Origin: Neoceratodus forsteri
Lineage: Eukaryota; Chordata; Ceratodontiformes; Ceratodontidae
Length of the DNA stretch: 64,000 nt
Direction: 5' to 3'
Assembly: GCA_016271365.2 (NCBI GenBank)
Contig: CM057453.1
Location: 1,091,815,001 to 1,091,879,000 of the forward strand
This document shows positions 1-11,329 of the stretch, piece by piece. The notes below the pieces were generated by a model that had not been told where the DNA came from, searched no databases, and saw nothing but the letters and a program-made list of their open reading frames with translations. The stretch's first letter is position 1, and every line of letters starts with the position of its first letter. Position numbers and translations under genes: made by a program.

Positions 1-2
1 GT

Positions 3-1200
3 CTGAAGGATTCCCTTTCCTTCACTCTGGGGCTCTTCTCCAGCCTGGGTATTTCGGTCAGCCATCCCAAGTCCCAGCTGATATCCTCACAGCACCTCCA
101 ATTTATCGGAGCAGTGCTAGACACGGTCCAGAGCAAGGCCTTTCTTCCGACTGAGTGGAGACCTTAATCTCCCAAGCAACACTGGTGGCTTCATCTCTGT
201 TGACCACGGCGCATTCGGTCTTATGACTTCTGGGTCTGATGGCGGCCGCCATACCCACAGTCCCTTTGGCCAGACTGCATATGAGGGTTACCCAGTGGTC
301 TCTTCAACTCCAATGGGATCAACAGTTGGACAACATGTACCAGAGAATCCTTGTCTCCAGCAGCCTTCAGAAGGACCTCCTCTGGTGGCAGGACCCAGCC
401 AACCTTTCTGTAAGGTGTTCTCTTCCATCCTCCATCTCACTCTGATTCTCACCGCGGATGCTTCGAACTTGGGATGGGGAGCACATCTGGGAAACCACAG
501 AACTCAAGGCTCCTGGTCTGCCATGGAGGGGAACCTTCAAATCAGTATTCTGGAGATGAGAGCGGTGCTCTATGCTCTCCATGCCTTCCAGTCGCTCCTA
601 ATTCTGGGAACACTTCTCATCCAGACAGACAACATGGCCACTGTCTGGTATCTAAACAAACAGGGAGGTACCCGGTCATACCCTCTAAGCAGGGAGGCAA
701 TGCAGATATGGTACTGGGCAATACAGCACGGCCTATCCTTGACAGCAGTCCATGTGTCAGGTGTTCACAACATTCTGGTGGACAGTCTCAGTTGATCAGT
801 CGCCAGGGCTCACAAGTGGGAGCTAAAGCAGGCAGTAGTAGAAGACCTGTTTCTTCTACGGGGTCTACCAGACCTAGATCTGTTCGCCTCCCCATCTAAC
901 ACAAAACTACCCAGGTTTGCTCGCTTGTTCCTGAGCATGGTGCTTTTTGGCGAGACGCACTCTATCTAGGACAGGAAGATTTCTATACACTTTCCCTCCC
1001 TTTCCTGTTCTGCAGAAGGTTTTGCTGAAGCTACAAACAGAGGGGGCTCACATGATCCTCATTGCCCCCCTGTGGCCTCGGCAGATGTGGTTCCCGTTGC
1101 TACAGCAGCTGGCACTGGAACCCCCAGTACCTCTTCCTCTCTCCCACGACCTTCTGTCCCAGGAGCAGGGCACCCTGGTTCATCAGGGCCTCATAAGTCT
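3..1200 (+). pseudogene. A1 pol remnant: RT thumb, RNase H, MT-like region
   Basis: The thumb of the DIRS reverse transcriptase is readable from 3 to a stop at 165, including QFIGAVLDTV. RNase H is in the frame ending at 795. It keeps all three acidic positions typical of the fold: TADASNLGWGAHLG, LEMRAVLYAL and QTDNMATVWYLNK, and ends HNILVDSLS. A second block (about 840-1200) matches the region that follows RNase H in the other copies, with PDLDLFASPSN, TFPPFP and LIAPLWPRQMWFP. DIRS pol proteins are known to carry a Dam-like methyltransferase domain there, and I assign it by position and this motif. Stops and frame changes at 165, 795 and about 967 make it a pseudogene. Confidence 0.85.
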
Positions 1201-1214
1201 CTCCATCTTCATGC

Positions 1215-2278
1215 GTGGCACCTGTGGACTTAGCGATTTTTCGCTATGGGGTCTCCTCGGGGGTCACTCAGGTCTTAGTGGAGGTCAGGAAACTCTCCAC
1301 TAGATCCACTTATGCCATGAAGTGGAAGAAATTTTCTATCAGGGCCTCAGCGAAAGGTCTAGACCCTTTTTCTTGCTCGGCCTCCCAGGTTTTAGAGTAC
1401 CTCTTGCATTTGTCAGTGTTGGGCCTCAGCTATTCCTCCCTGAAGGTCCATCTCTCTGTGGTTTTGGCCTACCAGCTCCTGGTGGAGGGTAAAACCCTAG
1501 CTCAGCTAGAAGTTTCCAAGACTTTCTTGAAGGGGATCCTTTATGTCAAACCTCCGGTCCAGAATCCTGTTCCTCCCTGGGATCTCAATTTTATGTTGGA
1601 AAAGCTTACTGTGGCCCCCCCCTTGAACCAGCAGCAAGCTGTGATATGTGTTTTTTAGCATCCAAAACGCTCGTTTTAGTTGCTGTCACTTCAACTCGAA
1701 GAGTTTCAGAGCTTCAGGCTCTAGTTTGTAGAGAGCCTTATTTAATTTTCCACAGAGACTGGGTGGTTCTGCAGACTAATCCGTCCTTTCTTCCGAAAGT
1801 GGTTTTGGAATTGACCCTTAACCAGAGAGTTGAACTGCCGGTGTTCTTCCCAGAGCACTCCAGAAGGGGGGAGTACCTCCTGCACACCCTCGATGTGCAC
1901 AGGATTTTGAGGTATTATACCTCTCGGATTAGGCAGGTTCGAAAGTTGAACCAGTTTTTGTAGCTGTTGCCTCCCAGTGCCAGGGCAAGGCTATTATGAA
2001 ACAGACTTTGTCTAGGTGGCTGGCTAACTGTATCCATTACGTTTACCAGAAATAAGAGAAACCCCTTCCGGGGACGGTTAAGAGCCACTCCACCAGGTGT
2101 GTGGCCACTTCTACCGCCTTTTTCAGGAATGTGTCCACTGCAGACATCTGTGCAGTGGCCACTTGGTCTTCCGTCCATACCTTCACTAAGCATTACAGTA
2201 TGGACATTGCCTCTAGGTGTAGGGCTGGCTTCAGCCTTGCAATTCTGCAAAGTCTTCAGTCTTGAACAGACCTTTAGT
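1215..2278 (+). pseudogene. A1 tyrosine recombinase (YR)
   Basis: This is the DIRS integrase-type tyrosine recombinase, which would join a circular cDNA to the genome. The N-terminal SAM-like part (STYAMKWKKFSIRAS...) is read to a stop at about 1659. A frame change follows, and the catalytic core has TSTRRVSEL (first Arg). A stop lies at 1961. After another frame change come the HxxR box (HSTR, about 2086-2097) and the catalytic Tyr in KHYSMDIASR (codon 2194-2196). All expected catalytic residues can be seen, but they lie in three frames with stops, so no active protein is possible. Confidence 0.85.
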
Positions 2279-2344
2279 TGGCAGACATCTTCCTCCTCCC
2301 GGAACCTCGTCTCCGACTCCTTCTTTTGTGTTAGACTGCTTGGT

Positions 2345-2809
2345 ATTCAGTCCTATGTGTGAAGACCTACTGCAGGAACCCTCTCGAAGTAAGATAAAGC
2401 AGTTACGTAACAACTTACTGTAACAGTAGATCTTCGAGAGAGGTTCCTGCAGTAGGTCTAGTTTCCCATCCCATCTTTCCCTCAGCTCTTGTAGTTTTTC
2501 TTTATTCCCTGTCCAGGTTTCTGGCTGTTTTAGGGCACAAGGTACCAGGAGTTTCACTCCTCTTTTCTGCTTCCTTTATCTAGGTCTCCGGTGGAAAAGA
2601 ACTAGAGGGTGGGGGTGGGTGGGGACCGCCCTTTATAGTCACGTTGACGTCTTGTCACCCGACGATTGGGGGGGGGGACGCTGATGATTGCTAGCTACAG
2701 GTTTGACATTTGGTCCTGATGCCAGGGGGTGTAGTCCTATATGTGAAGACCTACTGCAGAAACCTCTCTCGAAGATCTACTGTTACGGTAAGTTCTTTCA
2801 TAACTGCTA
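2345..2809 (+). repeat. A1 internal complementary region and right ITR
   Basis: 2345-2470 contains an inverted pair: gaccTactgcaggaaccctctcgaag, a spacer with taagataaagcagttacg, then cttcgagagaggttcctgcagtagg. The two halves are complementary to the two outer ends of the element, the usual DIRS ICR arrangement. The right half matches the reverse complement of 2750-2809. The right ITR (about 2590-2790) includes a G-run at 2668-2677 and ends in gaagatctactgttacggtaag. The near-identical stretches at 2347 and 2735 look like direct repeats but follow from this ICR/ITR logic. Confidence 0.8.
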
Positions 2810-4395
2810 TGTCATAGGACTTAAGCCTACGGACAAGACCGCACCTCTGCCACCTTCCCGGTGACTGTCCAGGCCTTATCATCCAGTTCCTCTGGTTCCT
2901 CTGCCTCTCTTAAGCCCATCAGGACAGGCTCCAAGACTGAATCCTCGACCGAAGCGACCTCCGGCGGACCCCAGGTCAATACCAGTAAGTTGGCCTCGGA
3001 GAATGCCCGGTTGACGATAAGTCTGGTTCCGCCCAGAGGAACCTGCCCGATATCTACCGATAAACCCGATGGGGGCTCCTCCGAAATCGTAGGCTCTTCC
3101 TCCTGACGTCGTCGGACGCTAGTGACTCTGGCTCCCACCCAGTGAAGCTCACCTGTCGGGGGCTGACGCAGACACACCCGACGTCCGGTTGAGCACACTG
3201 ACCTCCCAAGGCCAGCCCTCCCATCAGGTTCCCCTGTCAGGGAGTCTTCCCCCTCCACCATTACCAGTGGAAACTCCTGTGCCAGACTGTTTACCCGGGA
3301 TGGAGGGGGAAGTGGGTCACTTGGAAGTGGTTCTTTCCTCACCCACTCCAGCATTGGGAACCCTCCAGACCCCCGCAGATAATTCTCCAGCAGCTCTCAC
3401 GTCTTGAGTCGGTACCTCCACGATCTTCTAGGGACCCTTCCCAACCAGTCGGGCCCTTCCTCAGCCCTGATGTTGGAGACCCCAACATCGGGCTCTGAAC
3501 CTTGACGTCTGCCCATTGGCCCAACTTCCGTCGGACCTCGTCAGGCCCCCCGCCCAAGTCTGACACCAGCCTCTCCAATTCCTGAGAACCAGACGCCAGG
3601 CTTCCCTGTGATGTCTCTGACACCAGCGATCCTGACACCGGTACTCCCGACGCCGGATAACCTCCCAGGTCCTTCTGTTCCACCTCCTTCGAGGCCCTCA
3701 GGGACACCCTGGGACCATCGGGGTTTTCACCATGGTCCGCCCATGGGCTACCCTCATTATCCAGGCCTGCCGATGTCCGGTTACCCAACATCAGACCCGA
3801 TGTCAGCTCACTTTCCCATAGTTTTTTCCAGGGATATCAGATGCTGGGCTATGGGGCCCCTTTCCAGGCTCCAAGTTACCCCCATTACCCAGGGGCGGTT
3901 TAGCAATACTACCAACCTCCACCTCAGCCTCAGCCATGGCTCAACTCAGTGCCAGGCTAGAAAAGGTGGAGGACTCGGACCTTAAGTCGGGCTCTCTAAG
4001 GCCCTGAGGCTGTCTAAATTTTTGTAAGCATGCATTAAGGGCTACCTATGACTCTGTAGATTCCATGGCTCACTCTTTGGCTACAGCAGTCTGCCTCAGG
4101 CACCATGCCTGGCTCTGCATTTCCGGTCTCTCTCAAGATGTTCAGGCAGCCATACAGGACGCCCCCTTCCAAGGATCCGTCCTCTTCGGGGGCGATAGCA
4201 AAGATATTCTCACCGGCCTCCAGGATAGTGGGTAGGCCCTAAGATCAGTAAAGTCTATGTATAAGGTGGGCTTTAAGCCTAAGCAGCCCTTTCGGCACCA
4301 GTAAAAGCATCAAGGCAAGCAGCCGTTCAACAGGTATCAAAATAAGAGGAGAGCATCAGGACCTGCCGTTATCTCTCGGCCGCCCCAGGAATAAG
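2810..4395 (+). pseudogene. A2 gag remnant
   Basis: The first 1.1 kb is Pro/Ser-rich with many stops and lacks the Cys/His-rich N-terminus seen in A4 and A5. An alternate open stretch at 3608-3985 has PPMGYPHYPGLPMSGYP-like low-complexity sequence. The conserved DIRS capsid-like block is at about 4041-4240, starting AYDSVDSMAHS and containing CLRHHAWL, SQDVQAAIQDAPFQGSVLFGG. The same block occurs in A4, A5, C and D, so I call it the gag core. No nucleic-acid-binding finger follows it. Several longer antisense open frames over this region are shadows. Confidence 0.75.
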
Positions 4396-4599
4396 CGAGC
4401 TGCAAGCGGTACGTGCCCCGCCCGTTCCTCCACCTCCTGACTCCTTCAGGCCCCTCCTCCCCCACCTCCAAACAGTGTGAAGCCAGTGGAGGGAAGATTT
4501 GCCCTCCATCTATTAGAGGAGCAGGGCATCACATCTGATTCCTAGGTCATTCAGGCCATAGCAAGAGGGCACACCATCGAGTTTCTGGAAAAACCTCCA

Positions 4600-6260
4600 G
4601 ACACTCCTCCGAGACGATCTCATCCCTCAGACCACGTAACTCTGGTAAGGGAAGAGATCAAGGCTCTACTCCAAAAATCCATGACAGCGCCAGTTTCCTG
4701 GGCGCAGAGGGTAAAAGGGTATTACTCCCATTTCTTCCTCATACCCAAAAAGACAGGCGACCTCAGGCCCATCTTAGATCTCAGCCATCTGAGCCTTTAT
4801 GTAGAATACAAAAGGTGCCACATGCTGACGCTCCAGGGACTCCTTCCCATGCTTCAGACAGACCATTGGCTTTGCGCACTGAATATTCAGGACACGTACC
4901 AGTTTTCCCGGGCCATTGCCGCTTCCTGCGATTTTTCTTTCCAAGGGGGAGCACTTCCAGTTCAGAACCCTCCCCTTTGGCCTTTCTTCGGCACCTAGTC
5001 TTTACCAAGTGCCTAGCGGTGGTGGCAGTGGCACTTCATCAGGGAATTTATATGTTCCTGTACTTGGATGATTGGCTCATAGCAGCTCCATACAGGAGCA
5101 GCCTGGAGGATTCCCTATCCTCCACCCTGGACCTCTTTGCACGACTGGATAGTACCATCATCTACTCCAAGTCGTCTGGTCCAGTCTCGATGCCTCCAAT
5201 TTATTGGGGTGATTCTGGACACGGTTCAGGGCAAGGCCTTCCTTGCAGAGGACAGAGTGGATACTTTCCTGAAGCAGGTCAAACTGGTAGTGTGCCCCAG
5301 CCAGAGTATTTTTACACCTCCTGGGCTTGATGACCACGGCCATTCCGACCGTACCTCTGGCCAGGCTGCACGGGTCACCCAATGGACCTACGAGTCCAAT
5401 GGGATCAGGGTACCGACTACCTGGATCATCCTATTCTGGTGTCCCGTGTGCTCAAAAAGGACCTCTTGTGGTGGCAGGAACCTCCAAACTTGTCTCGAGG
5501 GACACCGTTCAGACCCTCCGCCACCCTCTTGGACCCTCACCACAGACGTGTTGGGTCTGGGTTGGGGAGCTCATCTGGGAGACCACCAAACCCAGGGAAA
5601 ATGGTCCCAGTTGGAATCTTCGCTCCACATAAACATTCTGGAGATGAAGGCAATCTTGTACACCCTTCAGGCCTTCCAGTCCCTTCTGACAGCGAGAACA
5701 CTGTTGACACAGACCAACAACATTCCGGTGGTCTGGTACATCAACAAGCAGAGAGGCACCCGATTGTATCCCCTGTGCAGGGAAGCAGTGCAGGTCTGGT
5801 ACTGGGCAGTCCAGCACGACCTACATCTCATGGTCGTGCACATTCCAGGAATGCACAACATCCTGGCGGACAGACTCTGCCATTCCTTGGCTCTAGGTAA
5901 CAAATGGGAACTACACCAGGAAGTGGTGGAAAATTCGTTCCACTGCTGAGCCGTCCAGAGGTAGATCTATTCGCTTCCATGTTCAGTGCAAAGCTTCCTA
6001 AGCTCTGCTCGCTTGTTCGGGGGTCTGGTGTTATCTGGCTAGATGCGTTCCCTCTGTTGGACAGGGAGATAGTTGTACTCCTTCACTCCCGTTCCCATTC
6101 TGAAGAAGGTTCTGCTGAAACTTCAAGCAGAGGGGGCACAACTTTTGCTGATCACCTCCCTCTGGCCCAGGCAAATTTGGTTCCCACTCCTTCAGCAGTT
6201 TGCTGTGGAGCCCCCAGTTCCTCTGCCTCTTCGGTGCGATCTGTTGACGCAGGATCAGGG
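4600..6260 (+). pseudogene. A2 pol remnant: RT, RNase H, MT-like region
   Basis: The RT fingers are at 4681-4998 (GYYSHFFLIPKKTGDLRPILDLSHLSLY, the conserved K-TG-RPI-D block, in parts). After a frame change the catalytic motif LYLDDWLIAAP lies near 5061-5090, and a third frame holds the thumb and RNase H (5137-5949). RNase H keeps TTDVLGLGWGAHLG and LEMKAILYTL, but the third acidic site reads QTNNIPVVW where the other copies have QTDN, an Asp-to-Asn change. The MT-like block (about 5960-6260) retains LFASMFSAKLP and an altered version of the FPPFP segment. At least three frame changes are needed. Confidence 0.85.
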
Positions 6261-6269
6261 CAGACTGAT

Positions 6270-7263
6270 ATATCTTTGCCTCGGGTCCCTACACCTCCAT
6301 GCGTGGTTCCTTTTGACATAATCGCAAACTGTTTTGGAGTCTCTGACATGGTTGCCCAAGTTTTGGTGGCGACTAGAAAGCCTTCCACTAGAGCTACTTA
6401 CGCTATAAAATGGAAACAGTTTTCCATTTGGGCAGCCTCAAAAGAGAGGGACCTTCTTTCTTGCCCGGTGCCCCAGGTGATGGAGTACCTCTTACACCTG
6501 TGTGACTCAGGACTCTGCTACCCTTCACTAAAAGTCCACCTTTCAGCTATCTCCGCCTACCACTCCTTGTAGACGGGAAGAGTTTCTCAGTTGGAGGTAT
6601 CCAAAACATTTCAGAGAAGGATCTTCCATCTGAAACCACCAATACGTAACCCCACACCACCTTGGGATTTGAGTTTTATGTTGGAAAAGCTTACTTTTAT
6701 CTCCCTTTGAACCAGCGATAAGCTGTGAGATGCGCACTCTCTTGGAAGGCGCTCTTTTTAGTTGCCATTACTTCTGCTCGAAGGATCTCCGAGCTCCCAG
6801 CTGTGATGTTTAAGGAGCCTTATCTGATTTTCCAGAGACCAGGTGGCTCTGCATACAAATCCTAAGTTTCTTCCCAAAGTGGTTTCTGAGTTCACTTTGA
6901 TAAACAGGGAGTTCGACCGTTTGGTTCATCCAGTTTACTCTTAACAGGGGTGAGGCACTTCTGCACAGTCTAGATGTGCACAGGATGTTGCACTATTACG
7001 TCAACAGGACCAAGGACGTCTGTAAAGATGATCAACTTTTTGGTTCCTTTGCCCCAAGACAATGGGTCGGAAGTCTCTGTTGGCCAGCTGTATCCATTTC
7101 TGTTACCAGAAGTATGACAAACCTCTTCCGGGAGAGGTCAAAGGTTATTCCTCCAGAGGCATGGCTGCCTCTGCTGCCTTTTTCAGGAATGTGTCCACGG
7201 TGGAGATTTGTGCTGCGGCCACTTGGAATTCAGTCTATACCTTCATTAAACATTGCAGTCTGG
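6270..7263 (+). pseudogene. A2 tyrosine recombinase, catalytic residues lost
   Basis: The N-terminal part is read in the frame ending at 6572 (RKPSTRATYAIKWKQFSIWA). The core has SARRISEL near 6775 and LDVHRMLHYYVNRTKD near 6970. The HxxR box reads YSSR (about 7150) instead of HSTR, and the catalytic Tyr position reads KHCSLA. Both the His and the Tyr are replaced, in addition to stops and frameshifts, and the copy then ends abruptly. This YR is dead by point mutation as well as by truncation. Confidence 0.85.
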
Positions 7264-8007
7264 CGCAGAGGCATGGCTGCCGTCTGCGAAGCCAATGTCC
7301 CCAAGCTCAGGAACGGATCCAGGAGTCGGAGGGCCGGCCCGGGGTAGGATAGGCGTCTGTTGGACAGCTCTCCTACTCCAGGGAGGTGGGGTGTGTGTCT
7401 GACACACTATGGACTAAGCGGAGGCCAAGGGTACATAGCGATAAACTTTCTGCATAAGAAGAACCATCAGTTCTGCCTCCTGTCTTACTGCCCTAGGATC
7501 CTCTGGATCTGCTTCCCATGCCTTTGGATTGTGGCGATGCATGGGCGCATGACCTCCCTCCCTCCTTTACTATTCCCAGATCTATCCCCCTCACAATTGA
7601 TTCCCCCACCAGAAGTTGCTTTCTCCTCTGGGGTTCTCTTCCTCCCTTCTAGGGGTCTCTGCTCTAGAGAACCTCCACGGTCTCCCTGGCCACCACAGGT
7701 ACCTCCTCCTGGCAGCCCCGCCTCACCAGAGCAGTGTAGGAATCGCGTAGTGGTACTGGTTGAGGAATGTGCCTCTGACCCACCACCCCCACCCTTCCAG
7801 AGCCCACCGTAGTCCAGCATTCCTCTTTGGCATCCTCTGCGGTAACGGTATCAGACTGGGTGGCCCCTGGGTGGGGTAGGAGGTCTCCTGAATCCTAGGC
7901 AATATGGCTTGGAGTCTGGCGACGACCTTCCTCAACCCAGAGAGGTGCTCGCAGCTGGGGCAGCAGTGCAGTCTCCAGAAGGTCTCTCTAAAAAAAAAAA
8001 AAAAAAA
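7264..8007 (+). mobile_element. GC-rich poly(A)-tailed retroposed segment, copy 1
   Basis: A GC-rich, C-run-rich stretch that interrupts the A2 YR and ends in an A-run of about 19 bases (7989-8007). Its first 200 bases resemble, by eye, the minus strand of the 589-bp insert at 13988-14576 (shared order ggagggccgg / ggggtaggat / ggacagc-tcctc-tcc / agcggaggc). That suggests a family moved by a poly(A)-type retrotransposition machinery, perhaps the 5' region of an L1 or a non-autonomous element. I could not find a clean target-site duplication, and A2 does not resume after the A-run, so the exact borders are uncertain. Confidence 0.5.
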
Positions 8008-11000
8008 CTGCTGCCCCACAGCCACTGCACTGCACCACTCCTAGCATTCCAAGCTTCTGTACTCTGTGTTACCTGGAAATACTTACACACCTTTACCCCG
8101 ATGCGATGTTCCTAGCTTTCCTTTTTCTTGTTTGTTTGTTACTTGTGTTCTCCTGTACCTGGTGCAATTCCCCTTATACTGTTTGCCTAGATAAGGTGTT
8201 TCTCCTATTCCCAGTTTAGGCCTGTGTTTTACCTTCCGCCCTTCCCAGTAGTAAATGCAGCAAAAAGAGTGAAGTGGTGCCTTATATTAGTTGACCTGCA
8301 GAGTCCCGTTTCCTTGCTTCCTCCTTCTGATGCCTGCCAGTGCCTAAGTCACCAGTCTTGTACCTCTTCACTCCTTCACTGTTCCACTCACTCGCTGGGT
8401 TACGAATGTGTTCGGGGATACATTAGGGAAGGCTGCTTTTTATCCTTCCTGTGCAGCCCCCTTAAGATGGTCCTTTTTGTGGGACTACCAAGTCCCTGAT
8501 TGGACCCCTGGCTGCCATGTCACCCTGCCAGAAATCTGATTCAGCTCCACTTCCACTAGTTCCGCTAGCTGAGGCCCCAAGCCAGAAAGCCAGAAAGTTA
8601 GCAACCCATCCCCAAACTACATGGCTAGGCACAGTTCTTATAATATGGTCCCTAAATGTGGGCTACTATGACTGGTCTCAAATTTACCCTTCACTCAGAT
8701 ACATCAGTTAAAACAAATTTAACCACAACATACCCCATGAATGTTGTCTCCAATAAACACACGCTTTTTTTTTTTGTTCCTCCTGTGGCAAATGCACACT
8801 GCCTGCTTAAGGCAGCACCTGCAAGAAAATTGGTTTTGTGTAACAAGCCAAAACCAACCTGCTGTCAGAAATCTGACATAACCCCATTTTCAGTTGTCAA
8901 TTAGCTGAGGCCCCAGGCCAGACAGTTGGCACCTTCCCCCAAACTTCAGGGCTAGACACAGCAGTAACTAGATTGAATCCCAGCCCATTCATGAGTTTGA
9001 ATACAAAGCAGTCTGAAATGTCATCCACTCTTGTATTGAAGTCATAGAGAATAGTCCGTTTTCAGTTGTTCCAAAGCCATGGTGGACTGACACTCAAAAA
9101 AACTCCTATAGGAAGGTTGTCTCATTCCAGGGGGTTGGGGTAGGGTGCGGTAAACGGAAACCATCCTGTTAGTCAAGCCAGTCAGGCACTCAGTTGCCAC
9201 CAGCTCAGATGACCCCGAGCTCTCAACAGATATACCATCCAGTTAAGCCTGGATCGAAATACGAAAGCTAGTCTGGGGGGGTTGGGTGTTGCACCACAGA
9301 GAAATCTGGAGGGGCTCATTCTACCAATGCAGTGCCTGCAGAGTCATCCAGCCAGGTATTTGGGTATTTTGTGATGCACACCAGGTTGACATATGAATCC
9401 AAGATACAATCTTTGGTGATTGTAGGTTTATTGACCTCTGACCTGGCATTGGAAACCAGTACCCAGGATGGAGGAGTCTGGCTGTATCTAATCTCCTTCC
9501 CCTCTGTCCTGAAATTTCCGAGGGATAGGATGCAGTCAAGAGTTCTCCTCTTTGTGCTCTACTATTCAGCACATGCCTTCTAGCCCACCTCTCAGTAGCC
9601 TATGCTGTGGGTGTCTGTGCCTTGTTTGCCAGATGCCAAGTGCATAGCATCTGACTAAACACTATGGTTTACAGTTGTGCTGTTCAACAGAGGGTCTGAA
9701 ATCACCATCTGTGTCAAGTGTGTCTGGTCAGACCATACCCACCCATTGGAGGCTCCTAACCACTGTCTGATCTCTCTGAAGGTAAGAACACCCTTACCTA
9801 CTGTAGTTCTGGCGATCCCGGCTCAGGACAAGGCTTCATGCATCAGGCTCTCAAAGCCTAACCGATATCCCCCAGCTAAAATTCTTGTTGCCCCCAGCAC
9901 ACCTGGCATGGTGGGTGCCCCAGCTACCCCTTCCCCCATCATAGAATCTCTAAAATTGATTGCGTCACCTGATGCTGTGGGGAAAGCGGTTGGCAACAAC
10001 CCCACGAAAGATTAGAGAACCCATGAGGAACAAAGTCCCCACCTGCATCCTACTTCAAAGGGCTCACCAACTGCAATCCCATAGCCAGGTCGGTGAGATG
10101 GCATCAGAAAAAAAAACACTAGGCTAGATGGCCTCCACAAGCAAAGGCACATTCTGGCACAGTCCCAATCAAACAGTATAGCTTCAGGCTAAAGTGGATA
10201 GGTAGTCATGCAGAAAAATAGTCTGCAGAGATGTACCCCACATTCCAAACTTTGAGGGGGGAAAAAAGTTAACGGTACTCTGATATGGAAATGGAATTCA
10301 ACCATGGCCCCAGCCTCTTCCAAATAGTCCAGTTGACTGCACTCCTAGTGTCCAAAATTCCCAGAGGAAACCGTTTCATCTGTATGCCGCAACCCAAGTG
10401 GCATCTCACTTTAACCAAAACACCAGATGCGGATTATTTGCAGTCTCACACTGTGGGCAGTGCTCCGATGTAAGAGCCACAACAGACTGTCTCTTGCTGT
10501 CACCATGCTCTGCCAATCGAAACCAGCTTGAAAGGGGGTATCCACTGCTAGTTTTGCCTTTCAAAACTGCTACCACAGCAGGTTTTATGGTGCAGTTACA
10601 TAAATGCCTCCCACCATCAGTGTGTAGTGTGAGGGAAAGAAAAAAACTCCTACCGTCAGCCAATGCACAGACTGTCCAGGAGTGTGACTGAAACAAAAAA
10701 TGCCCTCAGACAGGAGTCAAGCTTTTGAAGACTATTCTGGTGACTGAGCCTGTTCAGTGGAAGACTGCCTAAGTGTGGATGTTAACTGAATGCTAGTAGT
10801 AGAACTACAGTTAAAAGTAACCTTTTTCAAACTCCGGTACAGCACCAGCAAACTTTTTTTCTTCTGCTGCTGTTGCAGAATTCTTTAGTACTTAGACATA
10901 TTTGTACTATTAAGGTCAATATAAAACACAATAGCTTGACAAACAGACTTTTCCAGCACCCACCACAGATTGCACATGCTGCTTCAATGATACTAAGGTG

Positions 11001-11113
11001 ACAACAGAACATTTTTGATGATCCACTTTATTTAATAGCCGGTATCATATTACATTTTGTAATGTAGACCGGCAGCTTGTGCAGTCACAGAAAAAGGCAA
11101 TCCATTTACTCTT
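8008..11113. other. Unassigned 3.1 kb between A2 and element D
   Basis: No convincing gene, DIRS or LINE coding sequence was recognised on either strand. Open frames here are under 115 codons and have no recognisable motif. Visible items are a pair of direct repeats 337 bp apart (8523 and 8860), T- and A-runs (8767, 10110), and a hairpin ccggt...attaca/tgtaat...accgg at 11039-11072, close to the left end of D. It may be old host DNA or decayed repeats. Confidence 0.5.
8523..8961. repeat. Two diverged direct repeats about 337 bp apart
   Basis: 8523-8634 and 8860-8961 share, in order, cagaaatctga, tagctgaggcccca(a/g)gcca, ccccaaact and gctaggcacag / gctagacacag. The second unit is about 10 bp shorter. 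The intervening sequence is not obviously a third unit. This could be two units of an old tandem repeat or two copies of a dispersed repeat. Confidence 0.6.
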
Positions 11114-11290
11114 AATCTTCATTAAGGAAATCTCCCCCATTATGTCACACCTTTGAAACTAAGTTGAGTGTCATGACCACACGGAAACTTTTTGCTAGCC
11201 TTGCTAGTGTCGACACGTATGTATCATGGGCGGTCCCATCACTCCTCAGTTCTTTTCTCCCACTGCCCTCGATGGATCTGCTGAAGGAAA
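11114..11290 (+). repeat. D left inverted terminal repeat
   Basis: Begins atcttcattaaggaaatctccc and contains gtcacacctttg, tgaccacacggaaac and tttttgctagcc. Read as reverse complement, it matches the D right end at 33335-33475 and the first half of the D ICR near 33015-33070. The terminal position comes from the ICR, which carries the complement of this end. Confidence 0.8.
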
Positions 11291-11329
11291 CATCGTTGAA
11301 TGAGCCTGTTGCTGTTTGCTACTTTTGTT

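Larger units (their letters stand above)
1..2809 (+). mobile_element. DIRS retrotransposon A1 (5' part outside window)
   Basis: The 3' half of a family-A DIRS element. It runs from the end of the reverse transcriptase through RNase H, the methyltransferase-like region and the tyrosine recombinase to a complete right end. The right end is set by the internal complementary region at 2345-2470, which is complementary to 2740-2809 (shared core acctactgcag...ctctcgaag). The sequence after 2809 is mid-gag of another family-A copy, so A1 was probably inserted into A2, with the left part of A2 upstream of the window. That last step is inference, because the left junction is not visible. Confidence 0.85.
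2810..7263 (+). mobile_element. DIRS retrotransposon A2 (left part missing, right end lost)
   Basis: A family-A element running from mid-gag to the last part of the YR, about 4.45 kb. It has no left ITR in the window because the element A1 ends directly at its gag. Its right ITR is also absent: homology to the other copies stops just after the position of the catalytic Tyr (about 7263), where a GC-rich poly(A) segment begins. Gene order is gag, RT, RNase H, MT-like, YR, all on the + strand and all broken. Confidence 0.85.

Noticed and set aside
2347..2790. Pair of near-identical 45-bp direct repeats that look like short LTRs (similar pairs at 39700/40060 and 62434/62770)
   Set aside because: One copy is part of the ICR and the other is the element end. 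The pattern follows from DIRS architecture, and no primer-binding site or polypurine tract pair is present.
2827..3354. 175-codon open frame on the minus strand
   Set aside because: It is antisense to the Pro/Ser-rich A2 gag, has no known motif, and its + strand partner aligns by position with other DIRS copies.
9677..10015. 112-codon open frame and the overlapping minus-strand frame at 9823-10005 as a host gene
   Set aside because: No recognisable domain, no splice context that I can support, and open on both strands as often seen by chance.
11039..11072. Hairpin ccggt...accgg as a regulatory site or transposon end
   Set aside because: It is short and isolated, lies outside the ICR-defined D end at 11114, and has no partner copy in the window.
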